From contig NC_058152.1 in the NCBI RefSeq assembly GCF_011075055.1, positions 9,176,001 to 9,240,000 on the forward strand: a DNA stretch of 64,000 nt. Direction: 5' to 3'. The notes beneath the pieces were generated by a model that was not told the DNA's origin, did no database searches, and saw nothing but the letters and a program-made list of their open reading frames with translations. The first letter of the stretch is position 1, and every line of letters begins with the position of its first letter. Positions 24,050 through 51,963 of this stretch are shown piece after piece. The translations under genes and the position numbers were made by a program. Source of the stretch: Mangifera indica (taxonomy: Eukaryota > Streptophyta > Magnoliopsida > Sapindales > Anacardiaceae).

Positions 24050-25358
24050 ATCGTGTGTGGATAAAGTAAACAGACACACCCCCATGTGTTAAGATGTACA
24101 TGTCTATGTGTATAGGGCAGAAGTAGGAAAAAAGCAAAAGAACTAGGCTAGAGATTTAAAGGTTGTCCCGAGTAACAATATATAAATTTTGGGTACGTAG
24201 TAGTTACCCATGTGTCTAAGAGTTAAATCATAGTGTGGTACAAGTTATATAGTTAGGTGAAAGTGAGAGCGAGCCCGAGCTAGTTAAGGCTCGAGATGCA
24301 TGTATATTAGACATCATAGGATCATTGCGATGGGGCACTATAAGTACATATTCCCTACACCACTGGTAGTAAGACACCATACCTACAGTAGAGTACTTGC
24401 TTGCAATAGAGCCTAGTTAAGATATAGTTCTAGTGTAGTGGAACTGAGAGATAACTCACATGGCTAAGGTGTCAAATCTTTGTATTTGATCTAGACTGAT
24501 CGACCTAGTATATAGCTTTAGTTACAACTTTTAGATTCAGATGTTTTCATCGAGTTTAGTATAGACATGCTAGATAGAAATCTAGGGGAATGGTTCTTCA
24601 GTGATCAAGAAAGACATAGTTCAATCCAAGAGTTATAATACATAACCTAAATAGTCCCTAAAATGCAGTATCAGTACAAAGATAGTATATAAAACCCACC
24701 ATCATCCATAAAGAAGTTTAATGTTAACTCTGGATGACAAAGTTAGTATAGGTCAAGTTTAAAAGCATTTTGGAGATTTCAATAAAAATTATCGATAAAG
24801 TCTTCTACTTACTAAGTGTTTTGTCACTTACTTCCCTACTTTTATTTTATTCAGATTTTATTTTTGTATCAAAGTACACATGTTATGTTTTTTAACTTGC
24901 ATTTTGTGATTTAACATCTTTTAAATGCTTTCGGTTTACTTTGCAAGGGTAGTTCAATAATTTTACAAGTTTTAATAAATGAGGTTTTTTATCACTTCCT
25001 TACTTTCATGTGTGCAGATACAAGTGATCGTGTTGGTTGTGAGACGAGAGGCAATTTACATGCGTAGAGCAGCAATGGCATTTTTATCTTCTCAACATTT
25101 ATTTTATTTAGATTTTATTTTATATCAAACTACACATATTATGTTTTTCAACTTACATTTTGCGATTTAACATCTTTTAAACACTTCCAATTTACTTTGA
25201 CAAGGGTAGTTCAATAACTTTACAAGTTTTAATAAATGAGGTTTTATTTTGTTATTTCATGAATTTATTACTTGTTTTAAAATGAATGCATGCTCAAAAT
25301 AGTCATTTTGGTAATATCTTTCCTTTGAAGGGCAATACTTCTGGAGAAGGATGTTACA
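24050..25358 (+). mobile_element. LTR-like fragment 2 with internal 257-bp duplication
   Basis: The fragment ends ggagaaggatgttaca at about 25357. It shares cagtagagtacttgcttgca with fragment 1 and tagttcaatccaagagtta and gttagtataggtcaag with fragment 3. Inside, about 24840-24990 and 25097-25250 are direct repeats spaced 257 bp (agttcaataa at 24951 and 25208). Confidence 0.5.
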
Positions 25359-26028
25359 GTTTTAGTTATAGTTTTCAGATATAGATACTTCCATTGAGTT
25401 AAGTTAAGTGTGGTTACGTCAGATAGGAATCCAAATAGTGGTTCTTTAGTAATCATGCGGGACATAGTTCAATCTAAGAGTTAAGATATGTAGTAAAAAC
25501 ATTCCCAAGAGTACAGTTTGAGAACAGAGTTGACAATTAGGACACGTCATCATCCTTATAGAGTTTATTGCCAACTTTGAATGATATAGTTAGTATAGGT
25601 CAAGGTTAAAGGCATTTTGGGGATTAAGTAAAAGTAAGTAGTAAAGTCTTCTACTTATTAAGTGTTTTATCACTCACTCTCTTACTTTCATGTGTGTAGG
25701 TACAAACAATCGTAACGGTTGTGAGACGAACGATGGTCAACAAGCATAGAGTTGCAAAGGCACTTTCGTCATTTTTGCTTCTATTAGTTTTTATTCTATG
25801 TTGACTTTCATTTATGTATTTGACCACACACTATGACTCTTTTAGTTTATGTTTTGAATTTGAGACATTTTTTGTACAATTCTAATATTTTTTTTATTAA
25901 GGGCATTTTGGTCATTTTTTTAAAGTTAATAAATCAAGTTTTCATTCAATTATTTTATAAGTTCAATTATATGTTTTAATAAAAGTAATGTTCAAATAGT
26001 CAATCTAGTCCAGAGGGGGTTGTTACAT
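25359..26028 (+). mobile_element. LTR-like fragment 3
   Basis: It joins fragment 2 directly and ends ccagagggggttgttaca. The body (tagttcaatctaagagtta, gttagtataggtcaag, ttactttcatgtgtgtagg, gtgagacgaacgatgg) parallels fragment 2. The arrangement suggests unequal recombination between related LTRs. Confidence 0.5.
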
Positions 26029-26109
26029 TTTCAAACAGTGCAGAGCACGCACGATCACATGGTAAGTTTTCGTTATACATGGGGTGTTTAAAATATATGA
26101 CATGCGGGG

Positions 26110-26622
26110 TTGCATGGTGAGGGTTTTGTAATTTTCCACCATGTGTTGTGAGGGGGCTTTCCAAAGTTTTTCATAGGGTTTTTTGATATTTTTCAATTTA
26201 GGGGAAAAATTAAATATTTTTTGTTTTAGGGTTTTTTTAATGTATAGTTTCAAATTTTTTATCTATTTTTTTGAATAAGCATATATTATGAAAATTGAAC
26301 TGTTTTAGAAAAAAAAATGATTGTAGAACATAAAAGAAAGAGGTATGAATTTAAGTCAAACTAAATCAAATTATTAATTCAAGTTATGAATTATACTCAA
26401 ATTGAGCCAGATATTTAAATTACCAATTCGAATAATAATTTTGAGTTAAACCAAACTAAACATCTCCTAGTTTAAGTTCAATTTGAATTAAAAAAACAAA
26501 TAGAATCTTTTAGATCGAATTCAAATTAAATGAATTACCTAACTAAATCGAGTTGAACCAATTTCAATACCAAGCTAGTTTGGTTTGGATATAGCCCTAA
26601 TTGACGAATAGATTTCAAAGTT
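26110..26622 (+). repeat. Dispersed repeat, about 515 bp, second copy
   Basis: It matches 21618-22133, beginning gcatggtgagggttttgtaa and ending gatttcaaagtttt. The two copies bracket the LTR-like cluster. Confidence 0.8.
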
Positions 26623-27700
26623 TTATTGAACATCGAAAGTAAGAGTATACTCTACAAAAATTGATATGAAATTCAAAAAATATCAATTTATCCTATAGGA
26701 TAAAGTATCAATTCAACCCTTATATAAATTAAATATCAACAACAAAACATAGTATAATACATATTTAATCATTACGTGGTAAAAAATCTGATGATCACTT
26801 ATATTATAAAATATCACTTTACCCTCATACATGATCAAATGTATACAACACCCCCTTTTTATTCTTTTGATAACAACTCTATATTAAGAAATATCAGTGG
26901 TGGTATTTCTTTTTGTTAATGTTAGGTTAAAATTATATAGTAGAGATGAGAAGTAATTTTGATATCAAATTAAAGATTACACGAAAAAGAAATATATAAT
27001 AAATTTTATTTTGGTTTATAAAATGTGGCTAATATTATTAATTTCCCTTGTAAAAATAAATAATAATTAAAAAAAAATTATGATGTAAAAGATAAATCTT
27101 ACATTTTTTAGTGTTTTCAATCATACATACATGTATCTTTAATTTCTCATATTTCTTTAATATGCTTAAAGAAATTTTAAAAAAAAATGACACAAAAAGA
27201 AGAAAATTTATATTGAATAACCCTTTTCTCACTGTGTTGAATTGGTAAATTTCAACGCCCATTACCAAACCACTTTTTAAAAAAATAAAATTCAATAACC
27301 AAATAATATAATAGTCAATAATTCACGAGAGGTGAAATTTTAAAATAAGAATATTTTTTGGACACTTTTAGAATATGTTATATTTTAATTGAGATAAATA
27401 TTTTATATAATTTCTACAAAAATAAAAAAAGAACACACGTTATATAAAATTATAACATAAAATATTAAATAATATATAAATACAACATTCAACTCAGCAC
27501 AAAAAATGTCAATCCACTTAATGATATCAGAAAGTTCAGCTGCCACAAACACACATAAACATAAGCAAAAATGGTTGGGGGCTATGAGAACCCCATGAAT
27601 TTACATGTATTTATGCTCTTTTTAAAATTAAAATTGAAAAAAAAAATGAACAGATTTCTCAATAAAATAAAATTGGATAAACAAAAACATGAGAAATGAT
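26623..27700. other. AT-rich intergenic region, nothing recognised
   Basis: No exon, repeat array or transposon terminus could be supported here. The right side leads into the presumed 3' UTR of the PI4K gene (about 27730-28284). Confidence 0.5.
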
Positions 27701-28284
27701 ACAATCGAATATTCCTTTTCCATAATTTTTGCTAACACAAGCTTTCAACCTAAGTATGGAAGAATCAAAAACAGGGAAAACATACCATCAAACAACTGAG
27801 ACTGGAAAAGGTCATCAGATATCCGACATCAGATTCCGTCCAACCAGGAAGTCCCCCATGTACAAACAAACCCACCAAATTCAACAACTCCGTTTCAGGT
27901 TCGGTCTGTCTCCCCAATGGAATACTCTGTACAGTGTTGTATATCTCCTTTGGTAACTAAATTCCCCATTTGGTGATTTGAGTCATAAGATGTTTATGGC
28001 ACATGAGGGAAGAGAAAGAAAAAGCCCTGCTGACAAAATTTTAGCCTGCTAGACTTTCGAAAGTATGTTCCGATACAATTGCAAATTTTCTCGCACCAAG
28101 GAGTGACAGGCAACAAACTGCTATCAACTATCCTTATCAATTGAACAAATTCTGTCAAGCAGGGGAAGCAGAACCCTAATATCACACAGCAAATTTACAT
28201 GTAACTTTCATCGGAATGCTTCAGTATAATGGTGGCATTGCCAGCCGGGAACAAACATGTGATAATCACCAATGACATTTAACC

Positions 28285-42898
<14,614 letters not shown>

Positions 42899-43179
42899 TG
42901 CAACACTATATCCCTGGACCCTACCTATCCATCCACCGTCATAAACACTTCAACATCTCTCAAAATCAACCCAATCAAAACTAAATCATAACAGCAACCA
43001 CAGTGATCATCCAATATAAACCTCTCCAAAAATCGCTAAAACCTTAATACAGAACCCTAATTTCTTCGCCACACTAACTCAAAAACATGTCCTCAGTGAT
43101 TCATCCCAAATGCTCACTACAACCGCACAGTTCCCGATCAGAAACCTCTAGCTTCTCGACAAGTAAGTGATTCTCCATT

Positions 43180-43480
43180 TCTGTTTGTCTATCCAGAAAA
43201 TAAAGACGAGAAACAATCAGAATCCTTAACTTATTGCACGAACATACTAAAATTAAGCAATCATATCAAATTTAACGAAATTAAGAAATAAATCATACAA
43301 AAAAGAACGAATTAACCAATTTCTCATTGCTTACAGAGTAATTCAAAACGGATCGTCTTGTCAGATTGTCGTTCGGTAAAAACACGACGACGGCGTCGTT
43401 TCGGCGGTGTCGTGGTGACGGTGATAGTGGTGGTGACGATGTTCGTCCTTTGTTATGATGTGTTGTTGGAGAGAGAAACT
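43180..43480 (-). promoter_or_regulatory. Probable 5' leader of PI4K with a leader intron
   Basis: Read on the minus strand, a segment rich in caccgtcaccacgacaccg ends TTTTGAATTACTCT followed by the donor GTAAGCAATG at about 43335. A candidate acceptor GACAAACAG lies at about 43181. The first coding ATG is 42898. Splicing there would leave a short upstream ATG frame (MENHLLVEKLEV..) in the leader. The start of transcription is not determined. Confidence 0.45.
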
Positions 43481-43763
43481 AAAATTAAAGGGGAGATAAT
43501 ATTATTATTTTATTATTATTATTCTTTGTATAGTTTGAATTTGAATTTCGCATTTTAATAATACTATGAAACTGTTAGTTATGCTAACGTGTACAGAGGG
43601 TGCGCACGTTTGGGGTGCATGTGGAGTTTCGCTTACGTTTTCCCTCCAAAGTAGCGTAGCTGCGTCTGCGTTACTGCGTGAGAGAAACTGAAAATAAGTA
43701 AACATTTAATTAATAAATCATTTATTTATTTATTAATGAATTTAATTTAATTTATTAATTTTA

Positions 43764-46013
43764 GACAAAACACCTAATCCCACTCAAGGATTGATGAACT
43801 TACATTGTTACCCTTCAAATTTGGAAAAGTCATTATTTCACTTATCTGCTAATTTTTTTTAAAAGTTCAGTTAAATTTTTTAGTGAAATTGTGGAAAAAA
43901 CAAAAACCTTTGAAGCTAAGTAATATTTTACCCCATAATATTATTAAATAATTTTTTTACCTTATTTTTTATTAATTTTAATTAAAAATAATAAAAAAAT
44001 TAGTGAAATATAAATAAGATATCAATAATGTATAATTATATATTTGAAGACAAAGATAGTTTTACAAATGTGAAGGGTGTCAATAAAATTTTTAGAGTGT
44101 TTTTTGAACATTTGAAAAAAGTTGGGATGTTTTTTAAATTTTTAAATTTTCTTTAATAGTTTTAAAAATTGGCAGCGACACCCCTAAAGAACTATATGAA
44201 ATGCAGCAAAATAGGGTGTAGATGTTATTTTACAAACTATTGGGGTCATGAAATATTTTTTACATATATGGGGTGATAATAATTTCTTAAATAAGATAAG
44301 AAAAAATATTTATTTGTTCCTAGTAAGTTTTATAATATGACATTCGTACCCTCATCATAATATTCATATTTTAGTCCAATAAGGGAGTTGTTATAATATT
44401 TTTATAACTCGAGGACAAAATAACAATAAATTACACTCATATTATAATATTTGGATAAAATGATGGTAAAGGTAGTTTTGAACGTATAAGTTTGGTTCAT
44501 ATTAATATACCACTAGAGGTCAAGAATGCTCTTGGTTGTACATTTCATTAGTTATCTCATTTCCTTAACCAACTATTAACGTCTAATGCCCAAGGAATAG
44601 AGAGTAACAAACAATCTTTCAAAGTAGATAACATTTTTTTAAACAAAGAATGTTTCCAAGATACATTCAAACGACATGCTTTTAAAGAATGGATACTAAT
44701 ATAAAGTTTATAATTCCACAAAATTTATATAAGAGAAATTGTCTTCATGAACAGTATAGATGCGTGCACGAAGAATAAGGTTAGAAGATTGTAACTACTT
44801 TTAACTTTGTGTTATAAATATTTAGTATATATGTTTAAGAAATCAAATATTATCATATCATAAATAAATAGAGGTCTGAGTATTCAAACAAATATTAAAA
44901 ACGATGTTTGTAATGGTTTATCATGTATTAGACCTGACAAATGGGCAGATTGGTTGGGTATGAACCAAGTCAAAACAAGTGCAAATAAAATGAGTACGAG
45001 TTGAAAATGAATCGATTTATACTAATACATATTATAGAGACTCATATCTGATATTACAAGTATAGATAAATCTATAGGTTACTCATGAAATTTAAGGATT
45101 TTTATTTTTAATTATTTTATTTATAAAATTTCAATTCATACTTATCATGATATACATTTTTATGAAAGAGTGATTATATTAAATGAAATTTCAAATAAAG
45201 AAATTAACAACTCAATTTCCAATGTAAAAATTAGTGCTGGTATACTCAATTTTGAAGGAAAGAAACCTCATTTCATACTTATCACAATATATGAAGGAGA
45301 AATGAAGATAGTTTTGGAGGAACTGAGAAAGTGAGGATGGCCAATGGCAATTAAAAGCTATTGAATCTGAAAATGAGTAAATATGCATTCAAATTTGGTG
45401 TAAAATGTTGGAAGAAATAAAAATTGTGGGTATCCACGGCATACCCCCCTGCTTGCAAAGTATATCACTCAGTAGGGACGGGGTAAAAAAACTTAAAACT
45501 TATATTTCTTTTTATAACAAGTTACCCATAGATACAGGGAATAACTCGTTCGATTTGTCAGGTCTAATATTAATAAAAAAAAATCATTGTTAACATGGGT
45601 AATAAATATAAAATTGATTTATTACATACACAACATGAGGGGCGAAAAGTTGGACACTACAAACATTCAAAAACACTTTTAGACTTTTTCGAATTTTTGA
45701 AATCCCTTTAAAAATTCATTAGCATCTCTAATATTTCATAATTACAATTCTCTTTTAAACATATGATTATAAGTAACATTTATCTAAACTTGTACTAGTT
45801 AATCTTTTATAATTTTTAATTAAAATTAATTTACATTAGATATACAAAGAAGTCAATAATAAAATTTGGTGATCAATTATTATTTAGCTTGAAGTTTTTA
45901 ACTTTTTCAATTATTTTATAAAAAAATTTAATATGTGAGAAAATGACTTTTCCAAACTTAAGGGGTAGGATTTATCATTCCATCAAGCCTTGAGTGGGAT
46001 ATAGTCATTTGGC
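43764..46013. mobile_element. Mutator-like non-autonomous element with long TIRs, interrupted by another element
   Basis: The left end (atcccactcaaggattgatg..ttggaaaagtcattatttcac) is the inverted counterpart of the right end (read inward: atcccactcaaggcttgatg..ttggaaaagtcattttctcac). Inverted similarity extends for about 80 bp or more. A different TIR element sits inside at 44926-45569. No 9-bp duplication was found, so the limits are approximate. Confidence 0.6.
44926..45569. mobile_element. TIR element nested in the 43764-46013 element
   Basis: A perfect 17-bp terminal inverted repeat TATTAGACCTGACAAAT occurs at both ends. The style (gacctgacaaatgggcag) is like hAT elements, but a matching 8-bp duplication was not found. 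No coding sequence was seen inside. Confidence 0.72.
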
Positions 46014-46681
46014 TTTTATATATTCATAAAGATACGGTTTACGGTTTGGTTTAGTTTGAAAATTGTTCAAATTAAAAACCATATTTTTAAAATTTATCAA
46101 TCCAATCCAATCCAAATCATTTATAAACCAAATCAGATCAAACCAAAATTTTTTAATGATTCGATTTAATTTTATTGTTTAAACTAAATTATGTATACTC
46201 TTAAAAGAAACTATATATCAAAACATTTGCAATCTATACAAAAATGGCTATATCTTAACATTATAAACAATAAAATATAATTTAAAAAATAATATACTCA
46301 TTTTTTTTCCTATTTTAATTGTTGAAAAATGATCGAAATAGTTGAAAATGGGTAAGTGTAAAATGAATTTAAGTCTTGTTTATATATGAACATGTTTGTC
46401 CAAGTATAATGTATTGATCATGTTCGTATAACCTCTAAAAAAAATATGTCAATTTTGCATACACCTCTCTAATTTTGGACATTTTAATTAATTTTCTTTA
46501 AATTTTTTTGTCCAAATTACTAAATTAATAAAACTAATTAAAAATACTTGTAAGTTTCATGAAATGATAGAAACTTTTACAAACAAGTTTAAAATTATCT
46601 ATTAATTCATCTTAATTATTAAAAAATAAATTCATGAAAAAATATTGAAACTTTGTATTTTAATTAAAAAGTTAACTAATT

Positions 46682-47448
46682 TAGGGGTGTATACGATCTA
46701 GTTTGGTACAATTTGAGAATTTTTTAAAATTAAACTAAGAAACAATTTGAAAAATTTCTAAACCAAACCAAACTAAAAAAATAAGGTTTGATCCAGTTTG
46801 AATTGTAGTTTGAATCATAGTTATCTATATCTTACGATACACGATATGTATTTTACGATACATATACGTATTTTACGATACAAGTGAAAAACCATACATA
46901 TCACAAGGTGTATTGAATTAATACGATACAGTAAATGTATATTACAATATGATACATATTACTTATATAGATCGATACATTTTTTTAGAGAAAATGATGA
47001 TGTAATATGGATGTTTATGAAAATTTTCAAATATTAAGGGTGTTTGTGATATTTTTTAAAATGATGATATATCCATTATATTTGTTAATTATTTTATTTT
47101 GTTTTTTTTAAATACATCATATGATATGATATATTATACATAATATAAAAATTATGTTTTTAATACACAATTCAACTATCATCGCTTGAATCTTTTAAAA
47201 TAATTCATGTTGTGTGTATATATAAAACTATGTGTGACAAAACTTTTTAATAAACAATTACGCATATAACTTTTTTTTTATATTTATTTTATAATTCTCT
47301 TTAATTATACATTATATATATAATAAAAAATATTTTATATATATTAAAAAATATAGTTTAATTTAGTTTGAAAATCACTCAAACCCAATTATAGTTTTAA
47401 TCAGTTCAATTTGGTTTTATAATCTGAGTCAAATTATGTACATCCCTA
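46682..47448. mobile_element. hAT-like non-autonomous element
   Basis: Left end TAGGGGTGTATACGATC, right end read inward TAGGGATGTACATAATT. Candidate flanking octamers AACTAATT and ATGTAATT match at 6/8. The subterminal parts are rich in aaaccaaaccaaac-type strings, and about 46830-46980 has repeats of acgatacatat. No ORF. Confidence 0.55.
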
Positions 47449-47812
47449 ATGTAATTTTTCAATATAATAAGATAAATCACATTATAAAGATAAACAAAAT
47501 CTATTGATAGAAGTGCCAATATTTTGAATAACATTAGATGGATTCATATTAAACAAATCTCGTAAGAATAAGTGAAATAAAACCCATAATTTTTCTTGAA
47601 TTGTAGAACTTTATTGGATTCTTTTTTAAAAATCTCTTACAACAATATTAGTATGTGACTGATCCTTGCTCTAGCTAGGTAGTTATTGTCAATTCTTAGT
47701 TTTGTTTTTGCTATTTTGCCCTTATAGGCAAGGTTAGTTTAATATATTGTTTTAATTAGAGGCTTATTGTTTTTCTGTTAAATATATTCTTTTAATTACC
47801 CCAAAAAATGAG

Positions 47813-47816
<4 letters not shown>

Positions 47817-47900
<84 letters not shown>
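47817..47900. repeat. (AT)n microsatellite, about 84 bp
   Basis: An uninterrupted AT dinucleotide run. Such runs vary in length between individuals and are hard to assemble. Confidence 0.95.
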
Positions 47901-47902
<2 letters not shown>

Positions 47903-48209
47903 CTAATTTATCCATACAAACTTATGTAAAACTATATTATTGGATGATTTTAAAATTAAAAAAAATATAAATAATTATATCACCTAATTACATATTATCA
48001 TATCAATTTGTATAAAAAAAATAGAATAATATGGTTATATATATACTTTTTTATCTTAATAATATTTGCGCATAATGTGGCTCATGGGTTGTAAAATAAT
48101 TCACTATATATAATATAGTTTTATTTATTTCATGCATGAATGATAGGATATATACCCCCTCTAAATAAATTGACATAAAAATATTTTTTAAGTAATTATA
48201 TTTTTTAAA

Positions 48210-48992
48210 GGTCGAAAGACTATTTTTGCCCAAATTTTAATGCATTTTTAAAGTTATATCCATAGAATTTAAAAAATCCAAAGTTTTGCCCATTGGTTAA
48301 TTATCATTAGAATTTTCTGTTATAGGTAAAGGTAAAATCGTTATTTTACTAAAAATATAAAATTTATTATATTTTCTTCTCTGAGTTTTAAAAACTAATA
48401 ACTTTACCCCCACTTAAAGTTTTCTAATTTTGAAAAATCACACTTTCCTTCCAAAATTTTTTTAACCCCTCTAAACACCATATCCAACATCGACGTCCTC
48501 CACTCTCCACTCTAAACTGGTGGCCGACATAGGGGAAGCGATCTAGAGCCGATCTTTTCCCCTACGTCGTCAGATCAAAGACAAATAGATCTGACTACGA
48601 CGACAACGAAAAGATCTCCAAATCACTTCATCAACGAAGAGATTTGCTCTAGATCACTTTCCTTACTCAGTCACCAGTTTAGGGTAGAGAACAGAGATTG
48701 TCGGCATCAAAGACGGTGGCTGGAGGGGTAAAGAAAAAATTTAGGGATAAAAATGAATTTTTAAAATTAAAAAACTTTAGCTAGAGGTGAAATTGTTAGT
48801 TTTAAATCTTAAGAGAGAAAATATAATGAATTTTATATTTTTTAATATTATTAGTAAAATGATGATTTTATCTCTGTCTCTAACATAAAATTCTATTGAC
48901 AATTGATTTATAGGTGAAATTTTAGATTTTTTAAACTCTAAATATAATTTTGAGAACATATTAAAACTTAGATGGGAAATAGTCCTTTGCCC
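48210..48992. mobile_element. Mutator-like MITE with long TIRs and 9-bp target duplication
   Basis: Left end GGTCGAAAGACTATTTT; right end read inward GGGCAAAGGACTATTTC. Inverted similarity continues for roughly 230 bp (for example attttactaaaaatataaaa versus ttaaaaaatataaaattcat near the inner ends). Both sides have TTTTTTAAA (48201-48209 and 48993-49001). The 48480-48740 core is much richer in GC than the arms (cgacgtcctccactctccac) and could be captured host sequence. Confidence 0.82.
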
Positions 48993-49139
48993 TTTTTTAA
49001 ACTATATAACTTACACATGATCATAAATAATATTATTATTATATTATGCACATGTTAATGTGTCTAGCTCAAAGCAGTGGGTAGGATGTTTAGAACCAAA
49101 GCAACATTTCTATCTTTTTTTCTTTTTTTTTGAATTTGA

Positions 49140-50220
49140 TCACCGTATAATTCTTAAAAAAATAATATTATATATATTTATTTTTTATACATAATTTGTA
49201 TATATAGATAATATATTATCTTATAATTAGATATTAATTTATCTTTAATTCAAAATTATTTTATCACATAATAATATTATATATATATATATATATATAA
49301 ATTATGTATAAAAAATAGATACGTATAATTTTATTATTCTTAAAATATGGACAAAGCTTTCACATAAAACTTACTAATTAAGAATTTGTACCCATCCACC
49401 CACTTCCACTAAATGTTCAACCTAAATATTACCAAGAGTTCATATTTTTATATGTCATACGTCTGCTTTCATTTTGAATTAATATATGTATGAAATTTTT
49501 TTTAAAATATATTTAATTTAAAATTATCTAATAATAAAATAATATATTATTTGTATATATAAATTATATACTAAAAATAAGTACATATAATTTTATTATT
49601 TTTAAAAAATAGAGATGACTTCTTTGCTCAAAACTTACAAATTAAGATTTTGGACCCATCCACCCACTTCCACAAAATGGTCTACCTACCTATATCTTAC
49701 CAAGAGTTCATATTTTTATGTGTCGAACTCCTACTTTCAGTTAAATAAATATATGTATGAAAAAAAAAATCTTAAAATATACTTAAGGGGGGATTTAAGT
49801 TAAGTTGGATCAATTTGAATGAGTCAAACTTGAATTGATATTTTAATTTAGTAACTCGACTCATTTATCTTTTCAATAATATTATTTATTTTATTGATAA
49901 TACTATTTATCCCTATAATAATACTATTATTATGTCGATAACTTTTTAATAATATTGTATACTACTTTCAATAAGTTCAAGCTTGAGTTTAATATTATGA
50001 GCTTAAATTGGCCTTGGGCTTGGCTAATTTCAACCCAAATAAGATATATTGAAGCTTTTATCAATCAATAAAACTATGTATATAATTTTTATACACAAAT
50101 AATAATATATTATTGTGTGATTAAATATCGGTTATATAGTGATACATTTTTATTTTTGTATAAAATTATACAAAAAATTACACATACAACACAACTTTTT
50201 ATCAAATGAACCAGAGATTA
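49140..50220. repeat. Cluster of AT-rich palindromic MITE-like sequences
   Basis: Three related stretches occur at about 49150-49345, 49490-49610 and 50060-50200, each with attagatatta/aaattatctaata-type cores and tacataatttgtatata-type arms. Two also share a following segment: acttactaattaagaatttg (about 49367) and aacttacaaattaagatttt (about 49631), each leading into acccatccacccacttcca, so a larger unit of about 300 bp is repeated at 49300-49480 and 49560-49760. Confidence 0.55.
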
Positions 50221-51479
50221 GTGAACAGTAAATAGTTTTCATTTTTAATTGGCAACCAATCACAAATATCTTTTCCTAAATGCAAAACTGCCGAAGCTTT
50301 TATTCTAAGCTTTGGTTGGCATAATAAAATTTTTGCCATAAATAATGAGCGTTTATACAAAAATATAACACATTTAGATGCTTAAACATTTATGCCATAA
50401 TAGTTGTTGAGTTCCAAAAATACCCCTATGTTGCTATTGGATGCGTGACTCCTTGACTTCGTTTTGTGAACCAACTTTTGCAGCCAACCCTTACAAAAAT
50501 AAAATCATATAGAACCCAAACAAGAATTCGTTTCGGTTGATGATTTGATTCATGGTTTGTTGATAATGAATACGTTATTTTATTAGATTTAAAGTTTGAG
50601 GGTGGAAAATTCGGTTCGACTTGTTGATTTTTATTTGGTTTAGGGTTTGAGCATAAAAATTATGCAAGAATAGGTTGGCGAACTCTCAAAGCCTTGACCA
50701 CATTGCCACGGTTTGGAGACCTTACCAACAGTAACTTGAAAAAAAAAAGTAGTTTATATGTTTTATTTTTTTATAATATAAATATTTAATGATTAAAAGG
50801 TGTGATAAATACAAAAGCCAACCCAAATAAATGCAAAATCTCCAATTTACCGCTTTGACTTTGCATTCTGTGCAATTGACACTGAAAATGTTTCTTAACT
50901 TGTATGGTAAAGAGCTTCCTTGGATTTTGTCTGGCAAGCCCCTCATTCAGACTAATATCGCTGAATTAATCCAATTTTTAACAAACCCAATGTCATTTTA
51001 ATACACATTGTGAGGGGATGCCTGAGGCTAAATATGCCCATGGGTCAGGGTGAGTTGAGTTTTAGGCCCACATAATGATGGGCGTTTGGATTAAACTAAC
51101 CTACGAAATTTTTAATATGCAAGACCCGACCTTATATATAGGGTCGGGCTAGGCTAGACTAGACCTTAATCAAACTGATATGTTTAAATAAATTTTAAAA
51201 AATTAATTAAAAAATTTAAATATAAATTATTTTTTAATCATTAAAACTGAGGATAATACTTCGAACATTTTATTTATAATCCCTCACTTATAGTAGAGGA
51301 TAACCACGATTATATAATGAAAAATATTATAACATAGTACAAATAAATTAATTTCAACACCATATAATTACAAATATAAATAAAATATATATACCATACT
51401 ATTTATCTATTTATTCTCAATGTTCAAATTTCTGAATTCTTCAAAGATATCTTCTGTCACTTGATTTTTTATTTTAAAA

Positions 51480-51963
51480 TAAGTTTTTGACTCAATTCTT
51501 TATACACATGATTGTTTCGATCATGTTTGGATGTAAATTGAATCTCTTGTCATCTAGCATGTATTCACCTGCACTAAAAGCAGATTTCGATGTTACAATC
51601 AACACTGAAAATATTAGTAGATCTCGAGCCATGACGACAAGCACAGAAAAAGTTTATGTCTTGTCTTTCCACCATACCAAAACATCTAATTTTTCAATAT
51701 TATATCTTTGAATAATTTCTGGATATGGTCAATATAAAATTTGACCATATTTTGTACTTTGATTGATAGACTGCTTACTGTTACATAAGAGTAACCATAT
51801 TCATTCTTTTTTTTTTGCCTGAACTGTCAGAATTTACCTCTGGTATAAAACTTATACTTGTACCACTTTCACTTATTGGTACTCCACCTATTTCATCTCG
51901 TATATCATCAACGTTAATATGATAATATTCAAATGAATCGAATTTACTTAATGTTGAATCCAT
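51480..51963 (-). pseudogene. Internally deleted hAT transposase gene
   Basis: On the minus strand 51963-51781 reads as an N-terminus MDSTLSKFDSFEYYHINVDD..GTSISFIPEVNSDSSGKKK. After a short gap, about 51700-51490 reads as the C-terminal hAT dimerisation domain: LDVLVWWKDK, then after a stop SVLVVMARDLLIFSV, TSKSAFSAGEYMLDDKRFNL and ETIMCIKN followed by TGA where Trp is usual. The BED zinc finger and the catalytic core between them are missing. It is therefore a deletion derivative of an autonomous hAT element; its outer ends were not defined. Confidence 0.78.

Noticed and set aside
22816..25358. Small ORFs such as 24979-25170
   Set aside because: They lie in LTR-like repeat DNA, are short and show no recognisable domain.
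21618..26622. 515-bp direct repeats as LTRs of a 5-kb retrotransposon
   Set aside because: The repeats lack TG..CA ends, no primer-binding site follows the first copy, and the interior has other LTR-like ends and no polyprotein.
43358..43558. 66-aa plus-strand ORF MSDCRSVKTRRRRRFGG
   Set aside because: It lies opposite the presumed PI4K leader and shows no domain; the codons reflect a leader rich in CACC/CGCC on the other strand.
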